Of a stretch of DNA of 64,000 bases, positions 13,601 to 26,045 are shown piece by piece. The stretch comes from Atherix ibis. Lineage: Eukaryota > Arthropoda > Insecta > Diptera > Athericidae. Location of the stretch: NCBI GenBank assembly GCA_958298945.1, contig OY282606.1, positions 59,967,920 to 60,031,919 on the forward strand, given 5' to 3'. The notes below the pieces were generated by a model that saw only the letters and a list, made by a program, of their open reading frames with translations, was not told the origin of the DNA and ran no database searches. How positions within the stretch are numbered: the stretch's first letter is position 1; the number at the start of each line of letters is the position of its first letter. The position numbers and the translations under genes are program-made.

Positions 13601-14273
13601 TATATAGATGGTTAAGAAAATTTTGTTAGATAAATTTTATTTCAAAATATATCAGTTGGCGAGATTTAAACATAGGAAAAATTTACGTCAACCTGGACTC
13701 AAAAGATATTAAAATAATATGCATACAACATACCGATATTGTATAGATAGTAGAACGATGAAAGGAATTAAAAAATGATCTTGCAAAATTATTTTAAAAT
13801 GACGGGCATTTCTAGTAGATTAAATTATTTCAATTAATATACTCGGTATAATAAAAATTAAATTGAATTTATAGTGAAATTTAAAGTGTTAAATTTAAAA
13901 TTAAATTTAAGCGGCCTTTTATTGATTAGCACAGCTTTTTGAACTTTTTATAATATTTTAGTGCCAAATATTGATACTAAAATTTTAAAATTTAAATATA
14001 AAAATATCTTAAATTTAGATTAATCAAGCTAAATGACAACATATTTTTTTATTTTTTATTGCCTAAAACTGGAAATATACAAATAGCATATCAAACAATT
14101 CAAATATGATTTTAAGAAGACGACAAAATTTCTAGTTATTAATATTTAAAATATGTACCAGGTAAGCCATAAATAGCAGAGAAGAAAGATACTATTTTAC
14201 TTTTTTTTTTATTAAACATAACTATTTCGACTTTGCGTAACCTCTAAATCGACACCATGCAACCTCAAATATA
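13601..14273. other. AT-rich spacer, nothing recognised
   Basis: The DNA between the two mariner elements holds no ORF of note and no repeat that I could match elsewhere in the window. Confidence 0.5.
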
Positions 14274-14310
14274 AGGTGTAGTAAAAAGAAATCCATTATT
14301 TTTGCATTAA

Positions 14311-14351
14311 ATTGAAGGTTTTATTTAGCATAGATAAATAAAACCTTCAAT
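14311..14351. repeat. Inverted repeat, 17-bp arms, inside mariner end
   Basis: 14311-14327 and 14335-14351 are exact reverse complements around a 7-base spacer. The left arm is part of the mariner terminal region, so the right arm looks like an inverted copy of that region. Confidence 0.85.
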
Positions 14352-14359
14352 TAATGATA

Positions 14360-14401
14360 CGATTTAGGTCAAATATGCACCGATTTAGGTCAAATATGCA
14401 C
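14360..14401. repeat. 21-bp tandem duplication at transposase stop
   Basis: A 21-base unit is repeated twice without a gap at 14360-14380 and 14381-14401. It includes the natural stop codon of the transposase. Confidence 0.9.
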
Positions 14402-15405
14402 CGTTTTGTTCGATAACTTGTTGCCATTGTGGAGGTAATTTCATAATACCTCTCTCATAGAAACCCTCGTCCCTATTGGCAAAAAACTGGGACAGTCGAT
14501 TTTAACAATCTTCTCTTGAGGCGAATTTTTCACCTGCAAAATCATTCGTCATAGACAGGAAGAGGTGGTAATCACTTGGTGCCAGGAATATTAGGTGGAT
14601 GCATAAGAACATCCCAACCAAGGTCCCGGAACTTCTGGCGAGTCACTATCGATGTAAGCGGCCTGGCGTTGTCCTGACAGAACACAATTTCTCTCCTATT
14701 GGCCAAAGCTGGCCGCTTCTGGGCGATTGCTTCTTTCAGACGGTACAATTGTTGACAGTATAGGTCCGAATCAAGAGTTCGGCCGTAGGGGAGCAGCTCA
14801 TAGTAGATGATTCCCTGCCAGTCCCACCAAACACACAGCAAAAGCTTCCTGGCTGTCAATCCTGGCTTGGCCACCGTTTGCGCCGGGTGACCGCGATTTG
14901 ACCACGACCGTTGTCGCTTGACGTTGTCGTAAGTGACCCACTTTTCATCACCAGTAACCATCCGCTTCAGAAATGGATCAATATTGTTGCGATTCAGCTG
15001 CGGTTCGCAGATGGAAATTCGGTCCATGAGGTTGTTTTGCGATAACTCGCGTGGCACTCATACATCGAGCTTCTCTTTTTATCCAGCCTTATTTAAGTGG
15101 TTCCAAACGGTATTTTGTGAAAGGTTTAGCTCCTGGGCAATTAAAACAGTGTTTACGTAACAGTCGGACTCGACGATTTCCATTATTTTATCGACATTTT
15201 CTACAATTGGCCATCCAGAGCGTGGTGCATCTTTGACATCAAAATTACCGGAACGGAATCGACGAAACCAAATTTGCGCATAATCGGCTATTACAGTATT
15301 AGGACCATAAACACTATTCACATTTTCAGCTGCCTGGCTTGCGTTTTCGCCTTTATCGAATGAAAACTGTAAATTATGGCGTATTTTCTCTTTGTTGGTG
15401 TCCAT
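14385..15405 (-). pseudogene. Mariner transposase, full length but interrupted
   Basis: The minus-strand reading starts at ATG 15405 (an upstream in-frame ATG lies at 15420; MDTNK is the family-like start) and would give about 340 residues, normal for mariner. The N-terminal helix-turn-helix domain includes WFRRFRSGNFDVKDAPRSG. The catalytic domain shows VTGDEKW, VWWDWQGI and FCQDNARPLTS, and the third aspartate in APSDYHLF 34 residues after the second. Lesions: TAA where a tyrosine is expected after HLNKAG, TGA for tryptophan after KLDV, a deletion of about 5 bp between MHPP and APSD that shifts the frame, and a TAA after SREDC. The histidine of the usual RPHTS motif is leucine here. It cannot make an active enzyme. 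Confidence 0.9.
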
Positions 15406-15588
15406 CTTTGACGCGTGCAAAAAAAATACTGAGTCAAGTAATCACAAAACTGTATCAGAAACTTTTTTAGTACGAAATATTATCTTTCTAACGCCATCTA
15501 GTTCAACCCAATCGCACTTTTAAAACGGGAGATACAGACTCCTAAAGCCATCTATTGGCAAAATAATGGATTACTTTTTACTACACCT

Positions 15589-18480
15589 TATATAATATGT
15601 GAGAAAAGGTATAAAAACTAAAGCTATAACTAGTTTTCAAAATGTATAACTATGAATAATTTATGATATGAGTTTTCCCTACAATAAACATTTTTCGGAG
15701 GTTGAATTCGATGATAAACTTTATCAGTCCAATAATATTCTACTGTAGGCATTTTACATGTGGTTAAGTTGAAGCAGCACCTGTATTAATATAAACTACA
15801 GTATATATTTTAATCTCTATTAAATAAAAAAATTGAATTAATCTTTTTGTCTAAATTCATTATGAACCACTAAAATTTATTGATTGTTTCTGTTCGGCGT
15901 GGAAGTTCAATGTCAATAACAAGATCATTTAATATATATGACAAATATGTGTACATTGTTTTTTATTGTAATCTTATTTTGATTCTTAAAATTAGAGTAA
16001 AATATTTAATTTTCTTAAAGAGTCTCCCTCAAATTTTTAAGAGGAGCTGCTTTTTACAGCGATACGCTCACAAGGCATCTTCATTTTTCGTGTAGGTTAG
16101 CATGTTCAGCTTCCCTTATGAAACCGGTCAGTAGTTAGTTGGAGAAAACAAGCAGGTGTTGAGGGCATGGTAACAGAATGGTTGGGTATAGGGCATGGTA
16201 ACAGAAAGGTAAAAAGAGGGCATGGTAACAGAATGGTTGGGTATAGATGCTTTGCAATGAAAGGATTCCCACTGAAAAAGAACTTCTAGGTTAAGTGGCA
16301 TTCATTAAAATTATGGAAAATGGTAGGTTTAGGCCCTTACGAAGAGAAAATCATGGTTAAGTTCGGTAAGACCAATTCGAATTATGAGAAGATTCCATTA
16401 CAAGAATTTTGTAATTTTTTTCTAGGGACATAAAAATATGTTAAATGTTATTTAGTTAGTAGATGCGGTAAGTTCGAATTATAGTGCACATAAGACGGTG
16501 GAGTACCTCTTCTGCCATTTGATAAACCCGCTTATTGTCGATAATATGTTTACCAATATAAGTCAACGTTTTGATTGCTCAGTGTCAAATTCAGTTCTGA
16601 ACCCCAGTCAACTAATGAGCGACAGATGGCTTTCAAGGCAACGTACTATTATTAAATATTGTATTTTTATGATGTTTTTGGACATTTTTTTTAATGTGAA
16701 TTCATCACATTCTTAACTACCGTCCTAAGCGCCATAAAATTAATGGAAAGGACAACTTTTCGAAACTAAATTTCCACACTAAAACTTATGATATTGAATT
16801 AATGATCGCAAAAGGTGTTACATACTCATCGAAGTCCGCGTATGCTAATTAAAGTGGGATATTACCCTTTCCATCTACTAATCACAGGAAAAATGTCTTT
16901 AGAGGGATGGATCAGTGCTTATTTTCACATCTACCACTAAATGACGCATATATGCTCAGAGAAAAATAATAAATTTTCGAGTAGATGGTAAAAAATGTTT
17001 GTTTCAAAAGATTGTGTAGGTGATAAATGGAGAAACTAAGGGTATCATAGATAAGTTTAAGCGGAACTTATAAATACAGTATACAATTTTATATTTGAAA
17101 CAACAAATAGTTTATTTTTAACAACTAGAATTTAAGTTTATAAATAACACTTAAGTAAATTATTAAAAAAACGAGTAAGCCAATTTTTTTCTCTATGTTA
17201 GTTATAATATTTCAAGTACACGTAAATTATATTTTCCTATATATTTTCTTACATCTTAACAAATATACGTAATTATATATACACTGTATATATAAGCATT
17301 TCCATTGTAGTTAAATAACATTTAGTTTTGAAATAATCTCAATAATCTATTTTTTTATTCTATGTATATATAGACATTCTATTTAGCTGTGCTATATTAA
17401 TTCTTACAATTCTTTTTCGGTCCATAAATGCTTTTCGAATCTTCACCCTACATACTCATCATATTGACTATGAATGTTGAACATGAATAAATTTCACATA
17501 ATTCAAACATTAATTGAAGAAATGCAGACATAAATTTCTTCCAAATCACCAGCAAAATAATATATAAAAGTATATGCAATAATTCAAGACGATCGAGGTC
17601 ATAAATCTTTTCGAGAAGTACTTAAAACGTTAAAAAGACATAAGAGATGAACAATGCTGGATACAATAATAAAATAGAAACTTTTTGTTTTCGAAAGTTA
17701 CACATGCCAGATCCATTGGAGCGTATGCTCGCATTAGTAATTAGTTTCCCACAAGACAGCATCAGTATTATTACAATGAATTCTTATTTGCGCACCTCCC
17801 AACATTCGAAAATCTTCATCTTCTCTATTTTCTCAAATCCGGGGAATTTCCTGTCACGAGGAAAACCGTGAAAGAAGTTAACCACTTCCCAGACTCCCTC
17901 ATCTGAACATCTCTATGCAACATATACCAAAAGGCAACCACCAACCACCAATCGTCCTTAAATTTTCTAATTTAAAACTCATATGCATTGTTCTTTAATT
18001 CCTTTACAAGGGTTGTAAAAAGGGTTGTGTATGATTTTAATCCATCGGTCTTACCACATATTCGAAACCCGTTAAACACCAGATATTTACCCGCGAGCAA
18101 AATACGCGCTTTCCCAGTACTTTTGAAAACACACATGTCTCTCACTTTGTGGAAATATATGAATCTAAAGCATAAACGTATATACATGCATATGTAGATA
18201 AGCAAAAACGCAAGAAGCTTCAAAGCGGAAAATGTTAAGTTACCTCGACCCGTTTGCTCTGGGTTGTAAACGGTACAAACTGTTATAGGTTCACAAAAAT
18301 TAATATTCATGAAGAAGTACTCGTACAGTTCAATTATGAGAAAAAGATCTTAGAGTTCGATGCAATTTTTATAAGGGAAATTTTGATGAGAGTACATTTG
18401 TTAGTACGATGCTGTTTAATATTGTACAATAAAAAATATAATTACGAAAAATTTTCTTTCTTTGTTAATTCAAATAAAAG
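15589..18480. other. Intergenic DNA with a short tandem array
   Basis: No gene recognised. The only structure found is the local array at 16161-16245. A 74-codon ORF at 17647-17871 and others near 18.0-18.3 kb show no known motif. Confidence 0.5.
16161..16245. repeat. Local tandem array of GGGCATGGTAACAGAA
   Basis: The 16-base core GGGCATGGTAACAGAA occurs three times. An extended 30-base unit is identical at 16161-16190 and 16216-16245, with a shorter diverged unit between. It is minisatellite-like and in no ORF. Confidence 0.85.
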
Positions 18481-18620
18481 TTTGGGCAAAAAGAAATCCA
18501 TTATTTTTTCGCTAGATGGCTGTAGTGATATATATCTCGTCAGACAAACTCAGTGGAAAAGTGACATTTCATACTAAAAAAAATTCTTTTGCAGTTTTTT
18601 TATTTTCGATTCAGTTTTGA
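18481..18620 (+). mobile_element. Fragment of a mariner end
   Basis: The segment starts with GGGCAAAAAGAAATCCATTA, which shares AAAAAGAAATCCATTATTTT with the terminal repeat of the mariner at 14274-15588. It continues with a CTAGATGGC block and a TACTAAAAAA block found at matching places in that element's 5' leader. The transposase region is absent. I read it as a 5'-end remnant of the same or a sister family. Confidence 0.5.
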
Positions 18621-19480
18621 GTTATAGTTGTAAAAAAAAGTAAATTTTAAAAATAAAATAAATAAACATTTTCTGTGAACATTTTTAAAATCTTCTTTTT
18701 AATTATAATTTGAAAAACTTATATTTATACAGGAAGCTCTAAATTGGGATTCAAAAAATTTACGTATATGGTATGTACATTAGTACACATAACATATGGT
18801 TGTTTGAAGATATAGAAATAAATTAACTTGAACAGTTTAGGTCTACGCTGCGTAGCAGTGCTACCGTTTTCTTTTTGTCTTGTTAATTGCGATCGAATTT
18901 TATTACTTTAAAACAAGAATATTACTTTAGTAAGAACATTTATATTTTACTAGTGAATTTAATTTCTGCTTAGTACAAATAGAATAAAGTAATAATTGCT
19001 AGTTGAAATTAATAAGTAAGTGTTTTTCAGAAAGCCATGGGACATCATCCCACCAGATCCCCCTCAAGTATAACCCCTTCCCCTATAACCCTCGATGCCT
19101 TTACCACCACACCCAGAAAAAGCCATACTGAACTACTCCAATAATACCACACCTATAAATCATCAAATTACAATCGCAATCACAGTCGCAACCCCAATCA
19201 TAACCACAATCACAACAAAAAAAACCAGAATCTTTCCGTTCTGAATAGAATGATTAATTTCACCTCCATTCCAAAGTTGCCGACCACCTCGGCTTCCTCA
19301 TTACCAAAACTTGAGGAAGCCAAGAATCCAAATTTAAAGTGAACCAGCCTCTCTCCATTCGAAACCAGTCTGGCTCTCAGCAGTCATATAATAGAGTTAA
19401 TTATTACCGTAACGGTGATCTATTGTTAATAACTTAATCAAGAATTGTTACTCATAAATTTATGAATTTATAAAACAAAA

Positions 19481-19765
19481 TTGATGTTTTCCCTATACAC
19501 CTCTCTCAATCAAGTCAGAGGAAAGATTCCTTGCAAATGGCTTGCTAATACTTCCGAAGAGGAAATTATCAGCAACTTAGCCGAATTTAATGTGGCAGAG
19601 GTAAAACTTCTTGGCAAAAGTGAGAGACATGAGTACCAACATAACGCCACAAAAAATTCGAAAATCGAATATACGTAGCCCGCGAAAATTCAAAATTCGC
19701 AATACTCTTTGAATAGACCTCGTACAATTGCTATAAATGTGGGACCTTTACACATCCCGTATTAA
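19481..19765 (+). pseudogene. LINE ORF1 (Gag-like) fragment
   Basis: A 65-codon open frame begins at 19481 and includes GKIPCKWLANTSEEEIISNL, resembling the first RNA-recognition-like part of ORF1 proteins of I and jockey-group LINEs. After a stop, another frame encodes CYKCGTFTHP near 19725-19755, the first half of a zinc knuckle. ORF1 proteins coat the element RNA. The reading frame is interrupted and then lost in a repeated, deleted region. Confidence 0.6.
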
Positions 19766-20129
19766 CCTCGGGATACTGGCCAAAAAACCATCGCACACTA
19801 CCTTTACACATCCCGTATTAACCTTATATATACAAACCTTTGCTCTCCCGAGTGTCCCCTTCACAATTTTCTAAAGCAAATTTCTTCTACCGCCTAGTCT
19901 GAAAAAAATGTATCCTCTATTTTCCTATTAATATCTGAAATAGTAACAGAGCCAGACTTTTTTCGATTTTCCAACCTCCGTCCCGCACCCAGACTGGAAA
20001 CCGTCTGTAGGACAGATGTTGACCTTATCTACGTCAGTCAGCAGGTATATTAAGGAACACCGATCTATCTAGCTACAGGAAACTGCTACTATAACTGCTG
20101 GATGGACTCTGTAATTAAGTTCTAATATA

Positions 20130-20829
20130 CATAGATGCTCCTGTTGATAACCATACAGCATGTTTTAGTGTCATCCAGCTCATTAACAATATGCACCGTA
20201 AGCTATACGTTGGAATTTTCCCAGCTATAGGCTCACTATTCCTCACAGTCTACAGCAGAATAGCTATATCTACTAATAGCCTATCTGCCCTTGAAGCAAT
20301 TTGTGGATTGAAATGATTCGGTGCTCAATATGATTCATCGCAATCTGTTAAGCAATAGAAACGTCGAATCGCATTGGATTCCCGGTCATGTTGGATTCCT
20401 GGAGAATCAATTGGCTGACTATTTGGCAAGGGAGGTTCCCCACCATCCGGTGCTATTACAAACTTGCCCAGTCTGCTAATCAAATGGAATATAACACCTT
20501 TAGTCATTCGTAGACAAATTGACTGGTACGGAAGTGGAAGATTTCTGTCCACACTTTTGCCTAACATAGCAAAACCAGTCTTCTCAACAACCATTCCGAA
20601 ATTCTCGGCAAGGGAACTTCTTAGAAATCGAATTGGGCATATCGCACTTACCCATGATTTCCTCTTCAGTAACGAACCTTGTCTATCATACCATTCCTGT
20701 GGCATTCAACTCACCATTCCCCATATTTTAAATGAATGCCACTTAGCCCAACATTACTTTTTTAATAGAACTTTTTCCATTGTGGAGCTTCTAGATCCAA
20801 CCATTATTTTTCCAGGTCCCCTGTTTTAG
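20130..20829 (+). pseudogene. LINE ORF2 RNase H and C-terminal fragment
   Basis: Plus-strand frames encode an RNase H-like block, with ISTNSLSALEAI in place of the usual TDSxSAL and then ESHWIPGHVGFLENQLADYL with the conserved histidine and aspartate. They continue into the terminal zinc-finger-like segment LRNRIGHIALTHDFLFSN and CHLAQH up to the stop at 20829. RNase H removes the RNA strand during element copying. The first catalytic aspartate is lost and the block is split over frames. Similarity to the fragment at 35990-36200 supports a repeated family. Confidence 0.75.
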
Positions 20830-21399
20830 CTTCCTATCCATTTTAATTTGCTTCATAAAAATTTAACAATATCTGATTTTCCCTTCAAATTACCATCGAC
20901 CAGTTTCATTAAAAAAGCTGGTAATGCCAATCTATACATATAATGAAGTCGCCAAACGGCCTCATGGACATGGCGCTATAGAATAGCCTCTGGCTCTTAT
21001 TTTAGAGACCTTACAAAAAAATTAACTGGAACAATTGAAATTATTTTAAGGATTAGCAAAGTTTTTGGATTATGCAAAAATAAAATTTTCTCTAATATCA
21101 CGTCCAATATATAAAGGCCCTTATTATAAAATTTGTTACTCATCCAAATATTTGGGCAATAGCTCAAATACTAATACTATTTGGTTAGTCGAAAAAGTTC
21201 ATGGCATTTTTAAAGTAAAATAGAGGCGCTTAAATCAAGAGATGAATTTAATCAAACCAAATATTATATATTATTCCATCACTATAAAATAAATTTCTTT
21301 GGTTTTTAGTTGAAGAGCCGAATCAAATGGTGTTAACATACTTCTCTTTAAGCCAGGTTGGGTACAATAAGAAAGTTCTGCACACATTGAAATAAGTAG

Positions 21400-21993
21400 T
21401 AGTCTCATCAAAACTTCCCAGGCAATTTTTTGTCTCTAATAATTTTGGGATGTCATAACAACACCCTTCTTATTGATCAATTCTGGCCATTTTCTCTCAA
21501 TCGCATGGCGTAAGCTCTCGAGTTTCTCGCAGTACAGTACCGTGACAATAAGGCAATACCTTTTTTAGCCATCAATCCTGGCTTTGACATTATTTATCAT
21601 CGTCCATATCTCTTTTTGCATAATCTCTTTCGAACGATATTCTCATATTTTACCCATTTTTACATCGACAGTAATGATTTTCCTCAGAAATAGCTCGATT
21701 ACATTGCGGTTCAGCAGCGTATCGCAGATGTAAAGTCGTTCCATCTTGATTTTCAAATTTAATTCATGAGGAACCCAAACATCGAGTTGAGGAAAATATT
21801 TAATTCATAAGGTATATCATGATACTGATATGTCGGTCTTGCTCAATTTGTTCGAGATTTTCATAACTTTTTTCGGTAAGTGGCCGTACAGAACTGAGCT
21901 TATCTTTGACATCGAAATTTTCAGAACAAAAGCTAACGAACCATTTGCATGCTGCTGATTTTGTATTTCCGTTATACAAAGCTTTAAATGTCA
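21400..21993 (-). pseudogene. Mariner transposase relic
   Basis: The minus strand encodes successive blocks of a mariner transposase. The N-terminal DNA-binding part contains CKWFVSFCSENFDVKDK and IEQDRHIS. After frame changes come PHELNLKIKMERLYICD, NRNVIEPFLRKIIT (with the aspartate region altered), PELINKKGVV and RQKIAWEVLM. Homology stops near 21400 before the third catalytic residue. It is a heavily mutated copy of yet another mariner lineage; terminal repeats were not found. Confidence 0.75.
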
Positions 21994-21999
21994 CGTTTT

Positions 22000-24900
22000 A
22001 AATGCGCATCTAGTATTGTTATAATGCTACTAGTGGTTACTTAAGTAATATAATAATAATTGCTTTTAACTTCATCTGTCGGGAAATGACACGAAATTTT
22101 TTAGCTGACATTTTATGTAATGGCATGAAATCATTAAAAAAAATATAGCAAATAATGATTTAAACTGCATCGGATCCAAGACTATTAATAATTATTTATT
22201 GTGGAAAACGAATCTCGATTTCAAGGATTTTTTGTAAAACTATTGACTATACTTAAAATATATATTTTATTTACGTATATAAATGACCCAAAATCAACGT
22301 TGAATGTTTCTAATTGTTTTTGATTTGTATCAAAAAATCAAAACAACAAAATCATGTTGTAAGGCTGCATTCAATTAAAACTATGTTCATAATTTAATAT
22401 GTTTTCGCCTATTGAAAATAAATAATCAAAGATATATTTTTTTTAATTAACGTTTTTTTCAAAGCATAACATAAACTATTGGAATCTCTAAGGACTCTGA
22501 ATACATAATGTAATAAATATGTTTTTTTTTCATTTTGGCTGTACATATTATATTTAAAAAAGTAAAACACATATTTTTATGTATCAGCTATAATAAAGTT
22601 TAGAGCATGCACACCTTGCGATATTTTTTTGCGAATTAAAATAAAGAAAGCGAATTTTTATAGTAATTAGTCTATTGCACATCATGTCTCTATGTTATTT
22701 TAAAAATATCTATTTTAGTCTGATTCGAGGTTCTGAAATAAAGCTAATATTTGGAAAATAACCTAGAGAATATGTTATGGTATGAAAAAAAATATTTGCA
22801 TTTTGGGTGTTGAAAAGAACTGGCAGGTAATAAAACTTGGATAAAATTGAATATCGATCTATAAAAGTAATATTATTTTCTACTTTTTTTATTAAAATTG
22901 TAAACTATATTAAGTAAAACAATTATTTTTCATAATTTTTTATTTTTAGGAAAATTTATTAATTGTGGAATCCAAAATCAGGGATCGCCAAACTTTTTTT
23001 TCTCCATATTAATAAATTAATGAAGTCTTTATATTTTAGAAACACCCTATATATATGTAAAGAAGCAATAAGTTGCCATCAGTAGACTTAATTTAATTTA
23101 AATAGCTAATATTTTTTTAAATTAAATTATATTTTTTTTAGATTTTGCTTGGACATACATTAATAAAATATTATTACTGGAAATTTCAACATATAGTTCA
23201 AGTAAGTTTCTTTCCTTTTCAATTTGTTTTTTAATAACCACCTACCAACACTCGTTGACCCCCGGTATACAACGTAGATTGAAGTATTTTTTTATTTATA
23301 TTTAAAAAATCTTTTATTTTGTACTTAAGAAATTTTTTCTCAATCCATGAATTTTTTCTTCTTGTACTTGTACTGATGGTTTGCACTTCTGACCTGGGTA
23401 TAAAAAAAAATATAGATTTATATTCAAGGTTACCTCTATCCACAAGATCGTCGGTCCTTAAAGAGATAATCGTAGTATCGCGGTCAAATTCAATCAAAAT
23501 ATTTCAGGTAGGAAAAAAGGATTCAGGATTAGGACTAAATAGAGAATTTAGTGTCAACCGAGTAGGGTAACTAGCTATCAACTAGATCCACAAATTCTCG
23601 ATGCTGCACTGAATAAAATAAAATGTTTATTCAGCTCGCATTCTTAGAATCCTCAACCGAGCAGCAAGTTAGCTAAAAGCCATCTTCCAAATTTTCGAGA
23701 TTAATTTATTTTTGAATCCGAATTAAAATGAAAATAATCACAAAAAACCCTTTAGGGCCGAATTGAATAGGTTGGCTGTGTATGTGTATTAAACTGTAAG
23801 AGGTGTTAAGTTCTCGTTGGGAGGGGACGTAGAAAAAAAGAATAGTGAAAACTAACAAAAATAATACAAAATAAAACTAAAACCAAACTATCCCATTTAT
23901 CGAACAGAAAATATATTTAAAAAAAGTTAGGGAGACATAAAAAAATTATTTAAAAATAAAAATAAAAGTAAGAACTCAAAAACGAAGAAAAGTAAAAAAA
24001 GGCACTCCAAATTAATTTGGTCGCGAAGTGTCATAGGGCGGATTTGGAGATAGGCCAATGAGAGAAGGACCATCTAAGTCTGTCTAACTAACGTCGACTG
24101 TTGGCTTCAGTCCTTTCCACTTTTCTTTTTTTTTTTGGGCTCTTCTTTTTTTACAATAAAAATAATTTTTTTTAAATCTTTCCAAATTTTTAAATTTTTA
24201 TTTACGATCCATTTTTACTTTTCGAATTTTTATATCTTTCCTCTCTATTCCATTTCCTTCCCTTTTTGCGATAGTTTTTTTTTGTTTTATTTTGTAATTT
24301 TTGTTTTACTTTCACCATTTTTTTTTTCTTTCTTCTTGGTTCCCTCCCATACAGAAGTTTACATCTTCGGGTGTCTCCGTCATATCCCCTATATATTCCG
24401 GCATGATCTTTCCTTGTTATGGTGGGTGTGGGAGCACATTTCTGCTAAAATTTCGAACCAACAACCACCACTCCCCAATCTTCTTCACAAAAAGCTAGCA
24501 ACAAGTATGCCCAGCAGAAACATGTGCTCTGTGAGTATGATCGTCATTGGCCATACTCATGCGAAACTTGACGTTCATGGACATTTGAATTTTATCCAAA
24601 TTTTAATACCTTCTCGTCCTTTCCAACACCCAAAGAATTCTTAATAATTTTTTTCATACCATAACAAAAAATCGTCAAAAAATCCACAAATAAAAATTTA
24701 ACAATTTTTTTTAAATTATTAAATAGAAAAAATAATAAAAATGAATAGACAACGTATTCTATGTCAAATACTTGCGCCGGACGATTCCAAGCTCAAATGC
24801 AAAGAGCACGCAATTATGTTTGGGAAAAACCTTTAAGTTTATATTTGAAATGAAGTACAATAAGCGACTGTTTATCAAAGAAAAGTGGACTAAGCGGCTG

Positions 24901-25379
24901 CAAATTTTTAAAAATGTATCGGTACGTCATATAATCGATAATAAGACTAAAAGAATGCTAAAGTAAGTAACTTACCAGGAATTTTTTACTTACATGAGGA
25001 CGTTCATTATAAATTCTCTTTGATATTAATTACTTTATGTTAATAGTTAAGATGTTTAGAAAATAATGATATAAATTTCAATTTTATATATAAAATCATT
25101 GAAAAGGTGTATTTACTTTTAAATAAATTGTATTACGTGATATACAAAAGCTTACTATTGAGTGAGAATTTAACTTAGTAGAATTACCTATGCTAAGTTA
25201 GTAAAAAATTTTAACTCAAAAAACGAAGAACTACTAGCATTGTGAATGCTCCTTTCTAACATGTCTACCAATTTTTATTTCAATAGGGCTATTTCGATAG
25301 TTCTGTCGTTCATTTTCTAACAAATTTATAGTAAAAAGATTTACCATTTATTATAATGTCTTCAATTTTGCTCGATAAT
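22000..25379. other. AT-rich DNA, no gene assigned
   Basis: This stretch contains A and T runs and a composition shift at about 23.8-24.7 kb, where purine-rich DNA (23830-24000) is followed by T-rich and then GC-richer DNA (24340-24620). ORFs there (169 codons at 24135-24644) are dominated by F and S from the T runs and look like chance. A 65-codon frame ending at 24966, followed by GTAAGT, is too weak to call an exon. Confidence 0.45.
25013..25142. repeat. About 130-bp repeat, copy 1 of 2
   Basis: This segment matches 26046-26175 in the same orientation, roughly 80% by eye, and both end in an identical GGTGTATTTACTTTTAAATA run. A weaker third relative lies at 25775-25870. Together they bracket the mariner-like fragment at 25380-25727. 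Confidence 0.65.
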
Positions 25380-25727
25380 TGTATTGTAATAATTCAAATG
25401 AAAATGATCGATTGGTAAAAACCGAACACATTTCGGAAAATTCATGATATTTTTGTACTTAATGATCGTCCATCTGAGCCTGCAATCAACGATTTGATAG
25501 ATAAATGGGTCTACTGGTTCGGTAAAAGACAAACCTATAACAATATGTCATTTCACAAGCCGTTCAGATGTTAATATTGCTTGAGTAAGTGAAATTTTTG
25601 CAAAAGATCTGGTGTTATTGTTTTTGCGACGTTCTGAACAATTGGGCCTGTCCACAATGCCCACATGGATAATTTGGCACAAGGATTTATCTCTCAAGCC
25701 TTATAAGATCCAATTAGTACAAGTATA
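25380..25727 (+). pseudogene. Mariner-like transposase, N-terminal half
   Basis: Plus-strand frames carry FRKIHDIFVLNDRPSEPAIN, then a block reading SRSDVNIA, then RRSEQLGLSTMPTW, LHKDLSLKPYKIQLVQ. This is the paired helix-turn-helix region of the mariner-like family whose C-terminus usually has a WPPRSCDLTPLDFF motif. Several frame changes separate the blocks, and homology ends at KIQLVQ, before any catalytic residue. Copies of related transposases lie at 44723-45936 (nearly whole) and 50905-51250 (C-terminal half). Confidence 0.75.
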
Positions 25728-26045
25728 ATATCCAAGAGATAATTTTCAACGTCACAATACTCGTATATTAGGAAGTTCATTATACATTTCCTATGATACT
25801 AATTTTTGGTATCAAGGTTACAATTTCTTTAAAATTAAATAAATTTTAAAATCTTTTCAATATAACACCTATACTAAGCTAATAAATGAGAAAATAATAT
25901 TTTGTGCAAACTATTAATTTAGAATAAAAAGATATAATAACGTCAAAAATGCTTTTATTAATAGAATATTTAAAGAAAGTATAGGTTTGTGTACACAGTT
26001 TACATTAAATGGCACATGCGAAATTATTAAATTTTTTTTGACGGT

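Larger units (their letters stand above)
14274..15588 (-). mobile_element. Nearly full-length mariner transposon, inactive
   Basis: The ends are inverted repeats of about 30 bp beginning AGGTGTAGTAAAAAG, and TA flanks both sides (14272-14273 and 15589-15590). At about 1.3 kb and with one minus-strand transposase gene filling it, the element has the normal mariner size and layout. The transposase is disabled by stops and a small deletion. The 3' end on the minus strand carries a 21-bp tandem duplication (14360-14401) and a 17-bp-arm hairpin (14311-14351). The terminal repeats differ from those of the other mariner family in the window. A fragment with a related end lies at 18481. Confidence 0.9.
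19000..20950 (+). mobile_element. Internally deleted LINE (I-clade-like) relic
   Basis: Pieces of both LINE ORFs lie in order on the plus strand. The N-terminal part of ORF1 is rich in asparagine and histidine (about 19150-19350). A nucleic-acid-binding ORF1 piece with a CYKC...H zinc knuckle follows near 19725. The RNase H and C-terminal part of ORF2 lies at about 20130-20830. The endonuclease and most of the reverse transcriptase are missing. Short direct repeats (19744-19768 and 19800-19824) sit near the deletion point. The GC-richer base composition stands out from the AT-rich flanks. Limits are approximate because neither a target duplication nor a poly-A tail was identified. Confidence 0.7.

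Noticed and set aside
20325..20705. 126-codon minus-strand ORF
   Set aside because: It is the antisense of the LINE RNase H region, which has clear sense-strand motifs.
22980..23060. ACACCCTATATA resembling a mariner-type terminal repeat
   Set aside because: No partner end or transposase nearby; the match is too short.
24135..24644. 169-codon plus-strand ORF rich in F, S and I
   Set aside because: It is generated by T-rich DNA and shows no domain or plausible start context; a chance frame is more likely.
24741..24966. ATG followed by a frame ending at a GTAAGT donor-like site
   Set aside because: The frame is broken between the ATG and the later open part, and no acceptor or further exon could be tied to it.
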